DNA of 64,000 nt. It comes from Leucobacter chromiireducens subsp. chromiireducens. GTDB taxonomy: Bacteria > Actinomycetota > Actinomycetes > Actinomycetales > Microbacteriaceae. The stretch lies in assembly GCF_016758255.1 (NCBI RefSeq), contig NZ_QYAD01000005.1, positions 62,001 to 126,000 on the forward strand, given 5' to 3'. Positions 25,301 through 31,975 of this stretch are shown here, in pieces. The notes beneath the pieces were generated by a model that saw only the letters and a program-made list of their open reading frames with translations, ran no database searches and had not been told where the DNA came from. Numbering within the stretch: the first letter of the stretch is position 1; each line of letters begins with the position of its first letter. Made by a program: the position numbers and the translations under genes.

Positions 25301-27145
25301 ATCACGGTCATTGTTGGAAACCCGCCTTACTCAGTTGGTCAGGACTCAGCCAATGACAACAACGCCAACGAGTCATATCCTGCGCTCGACTCACGCATTA
25401 AGTCGGACTACGCTGATCGCTCAGCAGCGAGGCACAAGGCGAGTCTGCTGGATAGCTATATTCGAGCGATTAAGTGGGCGAGTCTCCGCATTCAAGATTG
25501 TGGAGTGATTGCGTATGTCACCAATGGAGGGTGGATTGACAGCAGCAGTGCTGATGGCATGAGAAAGTCTCTTGCCGATGAGTTCACCAGCATCTACGTC
25601 TGGAACCTGCGGGGTAATCAAAGAACCGCTGGCGAGCTTTCTCGAAAAGAGGGCGGAAAGATCTTTGGCGGTGGAAGTCGAGCGACGGTAGCAATTACTC
25701 TTCTCGTCAAGAACCCCACTCGTCAAGGCCAAACAGTGGTCAACTACGCTGAAGTAGCCGACTACATGACGCGCGAGGAAAAGCTGAAACTCGTTGCTGA
25801 CACGTCAACGATTTTGACGCTGAACACAAAACAGATTACGCCCAACACTCACGGCGACTGGATCAATCAACGCCGTGATGACTTCATAGAATTCTTACCA
25901 GCTTCGAGCGACGATAGGTCGCCATCCATTTTCGGGTTTAATACAGGCTGTCCGCTGACCTCTCGTGATTCATGGGTCTACAACTCTTCGCAATCCACTT
26001 TGCAAGAGTCTGTAACTGCCATGATTGAGCACTACAACTCGCTTGTTCCTCGCTACGCCACCCATATTGCTGCTGGAAGCCGGCCCCAAGCGTTCTTTGA
26101 CTTTAGTGACGTCAAAGACGAAACCAAAGTCAGCTGGGATGGAAAGAACAAGAAGGACTTGGCGGCAGGCAAGATAGTTGCTCCGAAGCTTGAGCAAGTT
26201 CGCTCTGCTTCCTACAGGCCGTTCTTCAAGCAACACTTGTATTACGACTCCACCTGGATTAACAGCGTCTACCGCATTGAAGAGACCTTCCCTATCGGTG
26301 GTCTACCTAACATGGGCTTCTATGTGGTCGGCAAGACTTCTGCCAATCCGTTCAGTGCTCTTATGACCAACATTGTTCCCGATAGGCATTACACGGGGGC
26401 AGGTAGCGGCGGTCAGTTCTTCCCGAGATTCAGGTATGAAAAGGCCGGTGCTTTAAGTAGTGGTCAAGGTGCGTTCTCCTTTGATGAGGGAACGATACTT
26501 GACGGGTACAGGCAGATTGACAACATCACCGATGATGCGCTCTCGCTTTTTCAAGCTCATTATCCGAGCGATACTGTGAGCAAGGATGATGTGTTTTTCT
26601 ATGTGTATGGGCTACTCCATTCACCCGAGTATCGAACCACGTTTGAAGCTGATCTGAAAAAGACGCTCCCTCACGTTCCTTTCGTGCGCGAGTTCAGACG
26701 ATTTGCTGATGCTGGCCGAGCGCTCAGCGAGCTTCACCTGAACTACGAAGCTGTTGAGCGATACCCGCTCGCTGGTCTAGAAGTCGAGCCTCTGGCAACA
26801 GTTGACGCCTATGAGTTCTTCGCCATCGAGAAGGCGAAGTTTGGAGGCACTGGAAAGAAGAAGGACATGAGCCAGTTGGTCTACAACAGGCACATTACGC
26901 TTTCAGGTATTCCTGAAGAGGTCTACCGCTACATGCTTGGCTCGCGTTCAGCGATTGAGTGGTTGAACGACCGCTATCAGGTCAAGGTCGATGCGAAGTC
27001 GGGAATTAGGAACGACCCGAACGATTGGTCACGAGAGGTTGGCGACCCCCGCTACATTCTCGACCTCTACGCACGCATCGTGACTGTGAGTGTTGAAACT
27101 ATGAAGATCTTAGACAGCCTGCCGCCACTCGACATCGTCGAGTAG
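22337..27145 (+). CDS. Type ISP restriction-modification enzyme (nuclease-helicase-methyltransferase)
   Basis: A 1602-residue single-chain enzyme resembling LlaGI/LlaBIII in length and order. The N-terminal Mrr-like nuclease has Asp65 in GGKDIGIDLVAK and the QCK motif at 80-82. A SF2 translocase follows: Walker A ACGTGKT at about 194-200, DEAH at 323-326, MTATPRVF, and QSVGRVMRLAP. The gamma-type N6-adenine methyltransferase has motif I in DGFIGTGTFLVR (from 889) and motif IV NPPY at 995-998. The last 450 residues should hold the target recognition domain. Such enzymes methylate one strand of an asymmetric site and cut after two head-to-head motors collide. GTG start, leaderless. GC content is visibly below that of the neighbours, which indicates transfer. 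All catalytic motifs look intact; the recognition site is not predictable. Confidence 0.92.
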   Translation: MSTTVYEVLDSLRAASLDERDKGDRFERLIKSFLETDPEWQQRFSTVEFFTEWELNTGGKDIGIDLVAKNRYDEGWTAIQCKFYDSGAKVAKSAIDSFLSISYRPDFNFTQRFIIDTADGWSGNAEETLRGQVQRIDISMLDDVAIDWSGWSIDQPEKVLYAGPKTLRPHQREALADVRSGFGEHDRGKLIMACGTGKTFTSLKIAEELVGKGGRVLFLVPSIQLLSQSLREWMAQTTVGIRPFAVCSDVRVGRRDVNNDEQDQSTVDLTEPPTTDPKKLVARYKQNPAPDAMTVVFSTYQSIDVVIAAQEHGLDEFDLIICDEAHRTSGVSVRGEARLSHFLKVHDQDLLKAKKRLYMTATPRVFDDSVKRRADDAEAILFDMGDEKLYGPELHRLGFGKAVESNLLTDYKVLVLAVDEDYVAKHFQSQWGSEIPLDDIAKLVGCWNGLDKHFKETDDAIKDWRPMKTAVAFARDIASSKTATTVFPEVSKKINEAISEGDSRRPLAVESHHVDGTMGIHERNSKLAWLKEGTDEDVCRVLTNARCLSEGVDVPALDAVLFLTPRGSQVDVVQSVGRVMRLAPGKELGYIILPVVIPAGIPPEEALQDNERYRVVWQVLQALRSHDDRFNAEINKINLNRNRSPRISVISVTNPSDQDRGDGSDNSESGPRFQQQEFDFPEDEVIDAMYARIVQKVGERTYWAKWASEVATIAEKHITRIEGLLAHPYSKQAVEFKRFLKGLRGNLNENITEQEAVEMLAQHLITRPIFEKLFEGYDFTAHNPVAQVMEKMLEVLDEKNLDDENQTLRGFYESVGRRVDGVDNSDGKQKILIELYDNFFKAAFRRSQEKLGIVYSPTEIVDFILRSADAVLKEEFGQALTDENVHILDGFIGTGTFLVRLLQSGLIKPEDLPRKYANELHGNEILLLAYYIATVNLETTYQEITGDAQAFDGLILTDTFQSWEPNDVVDLEVFEENNKRLEALKKLKITVIVGNPPYSVGQDSANDNNANESYPALDSRIKSDYADRSAARHKASLLDSYIRAIKWASLRIQDCGVIAYVTNGGWIDSSSADGMRKSLADEFTSIYVWNLRGNQRTAGELSRKEGGKIFGGGSRATVAITLLVKNPTRQGQTVVNYAEVADYMTREEKLKLVADTSTILTLNTKQITPNTHGDWINQRRDDFIEFLPASSDDRSPSIFGFNTGCPLTSRDSWVYNSSQSTLQESVTAMIEHYNSLVPRYATHIAAGSRPQAFFDFSDVKDETKVSWDGKNKKDLAAGKIVAPKLEQVRSASYRPFFKQHLYYDSTWINSVYRIEETFPIGGLPNMGFYVVGKTSANPFSALMTNIVPDRHYTGAGSGGQFFPRFRYEKAGALSSGQGAFSFDEGTILDGYRQIDNITDDALSLFQAHYPSDTVSKDDVFFYVYGLLHSPEYRTTFEADLKKTLPHVPFVREFRRFADAGRALSELHLNYEAVERYPLAGLEVEPLATVDAYEFFAIEKAKFGGTGKKKDMSQLVYNRHITLSGIPEEVYRYMLGSRSAIEWLNDRYQVKVDAKSGIRNDPNDWSREVGDPRYILDLYARIVTVSVETMKILDSLPPLDIVE

Positions 27146-27199
27146 TTTAGCTTTTGCTGGATGCGCCTGAATCGGTGTGCGCATGTCGGTGACATGAAG

Positions 27200-27231
27200 A
27201 GTGCCCCGCGAGGTTGTCCTCGTGGGGCACT
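27200..27231. terminator. Bidirectional terminator after the Type ISP gene
   Basis: Arms AGTGCCCCGCGAGG and CCTCGTGGGGCACT with a TTGT loop (13 of 14 paired). It sits between two convergent genes. Confidence 0.75.
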
Positions 27232-27244
27232 TCGTTGTAGCCCA

Positions 27245-27976
27245 TCATCCGATCTCGAGGCTGTTGTCCTCGGTAGCGGGGGAATCTTCCCAGGGCGTGG
27301 GCAGCGGGCCGCGCTTCAGTGCTTCGCGCTGCTGGATGCGCGCCGCCCGGTCGATGACCTGCTGAGCCTCCTTCGCCTTGGCGACCACCCCACTGGTGTT
27401 GCGCTTGGCATCATCGAGGGCGGTCTCGGCCTCCCGCTGCTGACGGAGCACCATGTTCAGAGCGTTGCGCGCATCCTCCTGTTCCTGACGCACGCGCATG
27501 ATGTCATCGCGGAGCACGGTCTTCTGCTTCTCGAGACTGGCTTCGGTGTCGGTGCGCTCGGCGAGCGCGCTGGCGGGCTTGTACCGGAACGAGGGCGCGG
27601 CTCCGCCGTCTCCGGCGCGGTGCAGGGCGACGAGGTCGGCGTGATCGGTGAGCATCGCGGCCAGGTTCGCGGCGATCACCTGCTCGATCACCGCTTCGGC
27701 GTACTGCTCGCCGAGATCGTCTTCATGGATCGGATCACCAAGCGGCGAACCACTCTCATCGGTGACGGTGTAGACGGCGCGTGGCTTCATTCCCACGCGG
27801 GGCCGGAACCTGCCCCGCTTTGGGGCGAGGCCGAACAAGCGAGCGCGGCTGCGCTCGATGTAGAACTCCGTGAGCGTCGGCTCGATCAGCGCGGGATCGT
27901 GCAGGAGCTTGACCTCACCGAGCGCCTGCTCGATGTAGGCCACGGTCATGTGATGAATGGTCTGCTGGGTGTCCAT
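27245..27976 (-). CDS. Uncharacterised mobilisation-operon protein with C-terminal coiled coil
   Basis: A 243-residue protein without a recognised family. The first 140 residues are mixed, with RSRARLFGLAPKRGRFRPRVG and a segment AVIEQVIAANLAAMLTDHADL. Residues of about 155-225 are strongly helical and charged (TEASLEKQKTVLRDDIMRV, RQEQEDARNALNMVL), consistent with a coiled coil. No signal peptide or membrane segment is seen. It is the last gene of the operon led by rep, mobC and the relaxase, 34 bp after the relaxase stop, so a role in plasmid-like processing or transfer is inferred from position only. A GGAGTCCC-like ribosome site (AAAGGACTCCCACC) precedes the ATG. Confidence 0.6.
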   Translation of the reverse strand: MDTQQTIHHMTVAYIEQALGEVKLLHDPALIEPTLTEFYIERSRARLFGLAPKRGRFRPRVGMKPRAVYTVTDESGSPLGDPIHEDDLGEQYAEAVIEQVIAANLAAMLTDHADLVALHRAGDGGAAPSFRYKPASALAERTDTEASLEKQKTVLRDDIMRVRQEQEDARNALNMVLRQQREAETALDDAKRNTSGVVAKAKEAQQVIDRAARIQQREALKRGPLPTPWEDSPATEDNSLEIG

Positions 27977-28010
27977 GGTGGGAGTCCTTTCTGACTCGTT
28001 GAGGGTTGGT

Positions 28011-28994
28011 CTAGTCGCCGTATTCGCGGTCGCCTTGGCGCTGGTGTCCGCGCAAGAACCGTTCCCGCGCGGGAGTCTTCGGAGTCTTCGAGGCCATGCG
28101 CCGCTTCAATCGCAGCGCGATAGCGTCGAACTCGTCGGTTTCGAGTTCCACCCCTGGCACCGGCGCGAGTGCGGGCGTGAGGCCTGCCGCACGCTGGCGG
28201 AACATCTCGGTGGCGGCTTCAGTGGTGAACTCGGGCGTGAGTGCCGATGCCTTCTTGCGGCCAATACGCCCGTTGTCCGCGCGGCGCATCTTGAAGCTCC
28301 ACCCGTCGCGGTTCGTGACCGTGAGGGTGACCCCTTGTTCGCCGAGCAGTCGCTCGAATGCGGCCTGATCGACGGCGCGGGAATCGCTCAGCGCAGCGAA
28401 CACGGCATCGCCGAGGGTCTGCTCGAACCCGCCTGACGCGAATGCTTCACGCCGCTGTTCCCAACCGGGCTTCGGCTGCACGGGATCAGGCAGCACCCGC
28501 AACCCCTCGTCGCGCATGAGTTCGTCGTTCAGTTGGTGCAGGCCGCGTTTCCACGAGGTGAACCTCTGCAAGCTCTTGCCGGTGAGGTTGTCGTGATTCG
28601 CTACGAGAATGTGCGCGTGGCCGTGCCCGCCCGCCGAGTCGGAATGCACCACCACGAGATAATCCGCCGAGTGCATCCGGCCCGCGAGCTTCGCGGCAAT
28701 GTCCTTGATACGCTCCATGTCGGCTCGATAGGTCACGTCGAACTCGTCGGGATGAAACGCGAGAACGTAGCTGTAGAGCTCGTTCTTGCGGTTCATTGCT
28801 TTGGCGAGCCGTTGCGCCCCTGCCACGAATCCAGCCGGTGAGGTGCTGCCGTTCTGCATCGAGAGCGCGAGGGCTGCGGCGCGGGTCTGCCCGCGTGAGC
28901 GCAGCCGCTCACGGAACTGCTTGTCGTTTCCGTAGAGCACGTAGGCGACTGACGCGGCGGCATCTTTCGACGGCTGAACATTGATCGTGCTCAT
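28011..28994 (-). CDS. Relaxase / mobilisation nuclease (HUH type)
   Basis: A 327-residue relaxase. Near the N-terminus AYVLYG supplies candidate catalytic tyrosines (18 and 21). The metal-binding motif HSDSAGGHGHAHILVANHD has His117, Asp119, His124, His126 and His128, as in the Pfam relaxase/MobA group. The C-terminal 120 residues are basic and lack a helicase domain. It should nick the element at oriT and lead the strand during transfer. ATG 28994 overlaps the mobC stop by four bases, and family sequence begins there. The exact MOB class is not assigned. Confidence 0.88.
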   Translation of the reverse strand: MSTINVQPSKDAAASVAYVLYGNDKQFRERLRSRGQTRAAALALSMQNGSTSPAGFVAGAQRLAKAMNRKNELYSYVLAFHPDEFDVTYRADMERIKDIAAKLAGRMHSADYLVVVHSDSAGGHGHAHILVANHDNLTGKSLQRFTSWKRGLHQLNDELMRDEGLRVLPDPVQPKPGWEQRREAFASGGFEQTLGDAVFAALSDSRAVDQAAFERLLGEQGVTLTVTNRDGWSFKMRRADNGRIGRKKASALTPEFTTEAATEMFRQRAAGLTPALAPVPGVELETDEFDAIALRLKRRMASKTPKTPARERFLRGHQRQGDREYGD

Positions 28995-29674
28995 ACGCTT
29001 GTCCGATCTCCGAGAGCAGCGCGAACCTCGCTCACCGCACCGAGCACTGCCCGCAGCAATCCGACATCGACAGCCTGCCCCTTGCGCAGCGTGGTGTTGA
29101 GGTTGACCCCAACGCGGCGCAACTGCTCCACCACCCCGGCAAGCTCCGGGTTCGGTGTCTCGCGTGCGGTCTGCTGCATGGCCGCTTCGAGTGCGTGCCG
29201 CTGGTCGAGAGCATCGAGCATCACAGCCCGCGCCCACGCCGAAGGCTTCACCCCGAGCGCCCGCGCCCGGTCGCGGATCGCTTCGCGCTCTGCCGTCGTG
29301 AGTCGCACATCGAGCGACACGTCACGGCGCGCCCGAGTGCTCCTGCTGGCATGGCGGGCATGCCCGCCGTGCTGCTCCATCTCCTTCGCCGGAACGGCGG
29401 CAAAGGTGCTGTCGCGCGGCTGCACGGATACCGGGGAACCACCCGACACCGCTACGCCGCGACCCCCATCGTGCCGAGACTCGGAGCCACCGCTACGCGG
29501 TGTCTCACTCGACACAATACGGGTCTGGCCAGCAGGGTACTTGTCGGACGAAGAGCTATCGCTCTTCACCCGCAAGTAGCGCTGGCCCCAGTCCTCGCGC
29601 GCGTTGCGCACTGCGGGCTGGGGAGACCCGAGCACCTTCCGGGGTGCCCGGATCGGGGGCCCGATCGCGTTCAC
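28991..29674 (-). CDS. MobC-like relaxosome accessory protein
   Basis: A 227-residue protein. The C-terminal 125 residues match MobC-type accessory proteins: DVSLDVRLTTAEREAIRDRA (ribbon-helix-helix-like), GVKPSAWARAVMLDAL, and PELAGVVEQLRRVGVNLNTT. This domain binds oriT and helps the relaxase melt the nick site. The N-terminal 100 residues are low-complexity, Ser/Gly/Arg-rich and unlike the family, and their DNA contains a strong inverted repeat that could be oriT. ATG 29674 overlaps the rep stop by four bases. An internal start at MEQHGG would give a protein of more usual MobC length. Confidence 0.8.
   Translation of the reverse strand: MNAIGPPIRAPRKVLGSPQPAVRNAREDWGQRYLRVKSDSSSSDKYPAGQTRIVSSETPRSGGSESRHDGGRGVAVSGGSPVSVQPRDSTFAAVPAKEMEQHGGHARHASRSTRARRDVSLDVRLTTAEREAIRDRARALGVKPSAWARAVMLDALDQRHALEAAMQQTARETPNPELAGVVEQLRRVGVNLNTTLRKGQAVDVGLLRAVLGAVSEVRAALGDRTSV
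29484..29506. repeat. Inverted repeat inside the mobC 5' region (candidate oriT)
   Basis: GAGCCACCGC and GCGGTGTCTC around TAC: a 10-bp stem with one mismatch. It lies upstream of the conserved MobC domain, where oriT is often found next to mob genes. No nick-site consensus was recognised. Confidence 0.4.
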
Positions 29675-31191
29675 GATCCCACCCCCTCACCGGCACAACC
29701 GGGCGCAGCAATCGCGCCGGCGGGTGCAGCCGGCAGCAACGCAATGTCGCTGCTGCAACCGGCAAGACCACCGAGCAGTTCCGACACGGCACCATCGGCG
29801 TCGTGGTCGGTGCGATCCTCGGGACCGTAGCTCAACGACAACACTTCGACGCGGGGGAAGTAGCTGTTCGACTGCGAACCGACGATACTCACCGAGTACG
29901 GCTCGATCTTCCCGATGGGCTGCACCAAGTAGCGCAGAATGTCGTCCTCGCGGTAGACCTTCACGACCGACTGCAAGCGGCGGATGAACTGGTCGAGCGC
30001 TTCATCGACGTTGCCCTTCTGCCGGGCGTAGAAGAAGAACTCGATAGGTTCAATGGTTGCCGTGATAACGATGAGCCGGGGCGCGACCTCACCCTTGTTC
30101 TTATACCGTGCCCGAGCAGGCGAAGCATTGTGCGGATCGAGCAGCAACAGCCAGTCGTTCGCATCCATCGCCGAAGCGCGCAGATCATCGAGCAGCATGA
30201 TCTCTTCGCCCCGCCAGTCATCCAGCGGGTTCGAGGTCGCGGCCCGGTACACCTGCCACCGTTCACCCTGCGCCTGCGCATACGAGATCGCCTGCTGAAT
30301 GAACCCATTAGCGAAGCGAGTCTTGCCCACCCCTGCATCGCCATAGACGTAGACAACCTGGGTGCGGAAGTCACCGTTGCGCAGCTTCGCTGCCGCCCGG
30401 TATGCGCGCCTCTGCCCGAAGGCAGAGATCGCATCGTCAATCTCGCGCTGATGCCGCGAGTAGATGTCGAAAAGATCATCGGTGAGCATGATCTGATCGC
30501 GCGTCACCTCGCCCTGAAGCACCATCTCGCGGAACGCCTCGAACTCCAGCTTCGCTCGTTTCGCCTTGATATGGGCGCGACCCTTCAGCCATACCGGGTA
30601 GCGCTCGCGATACACCTGTACATAGTCCATACCGCGCACCGAAGCGACCTGCTCCGGCGGGTACTGGAACTTCTCCGGGTACTTGACGTGCGTGAGATAG
30701 GCGAGACCGTTGTCGTGCTGCTGCGTGATCTTCTTCCCGCAGACCTCAACCGGCGCACCACCACGCGACTTATCAAGTTCGAGATATTGCACCTCGACAC
30801 CCAAGATCGCGGCCAGTTTCGCAACCGCTGCCGAGGTCTCACGACTCTTGAACTTGAGCAGCAGATGCAGATGCAGAAACTTCAGCACTTCGATCATCGA
30901 AGCAGTCGCGTCATCCCAGGCCTGCTGAGTGTCGTCGCCGTGCAAGTTGCCGTGAGCGTCATCAAGCACGAGGCCTTCACCTTCCAACCTCGTAACGAGG
31001 TATTCGGAGATCGCGGCGGCCGTCTCGCGCAGCATGTCAATGCGTGCAGGATGATCCTTCGGCAGGTCGTTCGCCTGGTGCGCCAGTTCTAACAGCCTGG
31101 CAAACACTGGATCAGTCGAGTGCTGCCAGCACTCCGGCTTGATCTGCTGCACCAGCATTACCAGGGTCGGGTTCGCAGCCTTACGCGCCAC
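29671..31191 (-). CDS. Rolling-circle-type replication initiator with helicase domain
   Basis: A 506-residue protein from GTG 31191. The N-terminal half resembles plasmid Rep_2 proteins: HUH-like metal motif FLHLHLLLKFKS, then a Tyr motif in NGLAYLTHVKYPEKF. The second half is an SF3-like ATPase: Walker A GDAGVGKTRFA, Walker B IMLLDDLRAS and a following Asn/Thr sensor segment LIVITATIEP. This endonuclease-helicase order is that of Bifidobacterium-type plasmid Reps and of CRESS-DNA virus Reps. A longer start at ATG 31260 would run through a set of repeats that look like a binding site, so GTG 31191, preceded by GGGGGTGG, is preferred. The stop overlaps mobC. Confidence 0.8.
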   Translation of the reverse strand: MARKAANPTLVMLVQQIKPECWQHSTDPVFARLLELAHQANDLPKDHPARIDMLRETAAAISEYLVTRLEGEGLVLDDAHGNLHGDDTQQAWDDATASMIEVLKFLHLHLLLKFKSRETSAAVAKLAAILGVEVQYLELDKSRGGAPVEVCGKKITQQHDNGLAYLTHVKYPEKFQYPPEQVASVRGMDYVQVYRERYPVWLKGRAHIKAKRAKLEFEAFREMVLQGEVTRDQIMLTDDLFDIYSRHQREIDDAISAFGQRRAYRAAAKLRNGDFRTQVVYVYGDAGVGKTRFANGFIQQAISYAQAQGERWQVYRAATSNPLDDWRGEEIMLLDDLRASAMDANDWLLLLDPHNASPARARYKNKGEVAPRLIVITATIEPIEFFFYARQKGNVDEALDQFIRRLQSVVKVYREDDILRYLVQPIGKIEPYSVSIVGSQSNSYFPRVEVLSLSYGPEDRTDHDADGAVSELLGGLAGCSSDIALLPAAPAGAIAAPGCAGEGVGS

Positions 31192-31201
31192 AGCAACCAC
31201 C

Positions 31202-31253
31202 CCCGATGTGGGGGACAACGGCCAGCATCGAAATCCCGATGTACCCCCGATGT
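31202..31253. repeat. Three CCCGATGT repeats in 11-bp register (candidate Rep binding site)
   Basis: Copies begin at 31202, 31235 and 31246. The last two are 11 bp apart and the first is 33 bp away, so all face the same side of the helix. Immediately upstream of rep; probably iterons or a Rep operator. Confidence 0.55.
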
Positions 31254-31405
31254 ACCCCATGCAACCGGCGGCTGCAGGCAGCGGAACGGTGCGGTAAAAT
31301 CGGCGGAAACACGCCGGTTTCGGGGTGGCGCGGCGAATCTACAAGCCCTTCGCCGCGCCTGTAGGGAACGCATTCCCGATCACACCCGGCAAAACTCCTG
31401 CAGGG

Positions 31406-31440
31406 GTTCTCAAGGAAGAAGACCGGGTCTTCCTGAGAAC
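31406..31440. repeat. Long hairpin between the HTH gene and rep
   Basis: GTTCTCAAGGAAGA and TCTTCCTGAGAAC pair over 13 positions with one bulged base around a short loop. No T-run follows on the minus strand. It may be a replication-origin structure or a transcription attenuator before rep. The rest of 31261-31473 shows no gene I can support. Confidence 0.6.
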
Positions 31441-31473
31441 GCTCGTGCCCGATGCAGGCGGCGGGCGCGGCGT

Positions 31474-31782
31474 TCATACTGCACCTCCCGAGGATGCAGA
31501 GGCGAGTGCTGCGGCGATGCGCGCACGGCGAGCCTCGGAGAGCACGGGGGCCTGAGCGACGAGGTCAGCGATGTGCACTTCGATGTCTTCGAGGCTGCTC
31601 GCCTGGGGAGCGGTCAACGCATCGACATCGGCGGGAGCGAACAGAAGCCGCCCGTGTCGCCTAGCAGCGCGGAGCTTGCCAGCATCCTTCAAACGGCGCA
31701 ACTGCCGCTCGGAGTAACCGCTGCGGTGGATTGCCTCGCTGAGAGACAGAGTGAATACAGGGGTATCTGCGAAAACAGACAT
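31474..31782 (-). CDS. Excisionase/MerR-like helix-turn-helix protein
   Basis: A 102-residue protein with an HTH_17-type domain at about 12-55: LSLSEAIHRSGYSERQLRRL, KDAGKLRAARRHGRLLFAPADVDAL. This winged-helix layout is used by recombination directionality factors and by small plasmid regulators. The C-terminal half is an acidic then basic helix (EDIEVHIADLVAQA, SEARRARIAAALA). It lies between rep and the integrase, all on the same strand. It could direct excision with the serine integrase or control rep; the sequence does not distinguish these. Confidence 0.72.
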   Translation of the reverse strand: MSVFADTPVFTLSLSEAIHRSGYSERQLRRLKDAGKLRAARRHGRLLFAPADVDALTAPQASSLEDIEVHIADLVAQAPVLSEARRARIAAALASASSGGAV

Positions 31783-31975
31783 AGTGGAAGAACCTCACGA
31801 GTGAGTTTGCTTCCGGCCCCTGCGTATTTCAGCGATTTCCGGCTAACTATCCAACTGTAGGTCCCCGAGCTTCTCAGCCAAGCAATCCCTGGGGGAGTTG
31901 CTCAGCCCTGTCACGGCGTTGGTGGGGTTATGTCTGTATGGCCACAAGAATACCTGGGAACGCCGGACATTTCCT
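31783..31975. other. Intergenic stretch between integrase and HTH gene
   Basis: No supportable gene. It holds the promoter region of the HTH-rep-mob operon and the 3' flank of the integrase gene. It contains TATTTCAGC at 31825-31833, identical to nine bases at attL, without further similarity. Confidence 0.5.

Noticed and set aside
29500-31092. 530-codon plus-strand frame opposite rep
   Set aside because: Antisense to the Rep gene with its intact P-loop and HUH motifs; no domain of its own.
31192-31260. N-terminal extension of Rep from ATG 31260
   Set aside because: The extra codons come from the CCCGATGT repeats and give no family similarity; GTG 31191 has a purine-rich site upstream.
31325-31555. 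76-codon plus-strand frame in the rep upstream region
   Set aside because: It spans the hairpin and overlaps the HTH gene antisense; no ribosome site or recognisable protein.
31825-31833. TATTTCAGC identical to nine bases at attL, as a possible extra att site
   Set aside because: No arm symmetry and no further match around it; nine bases can recur by chance in 11 kb of element.
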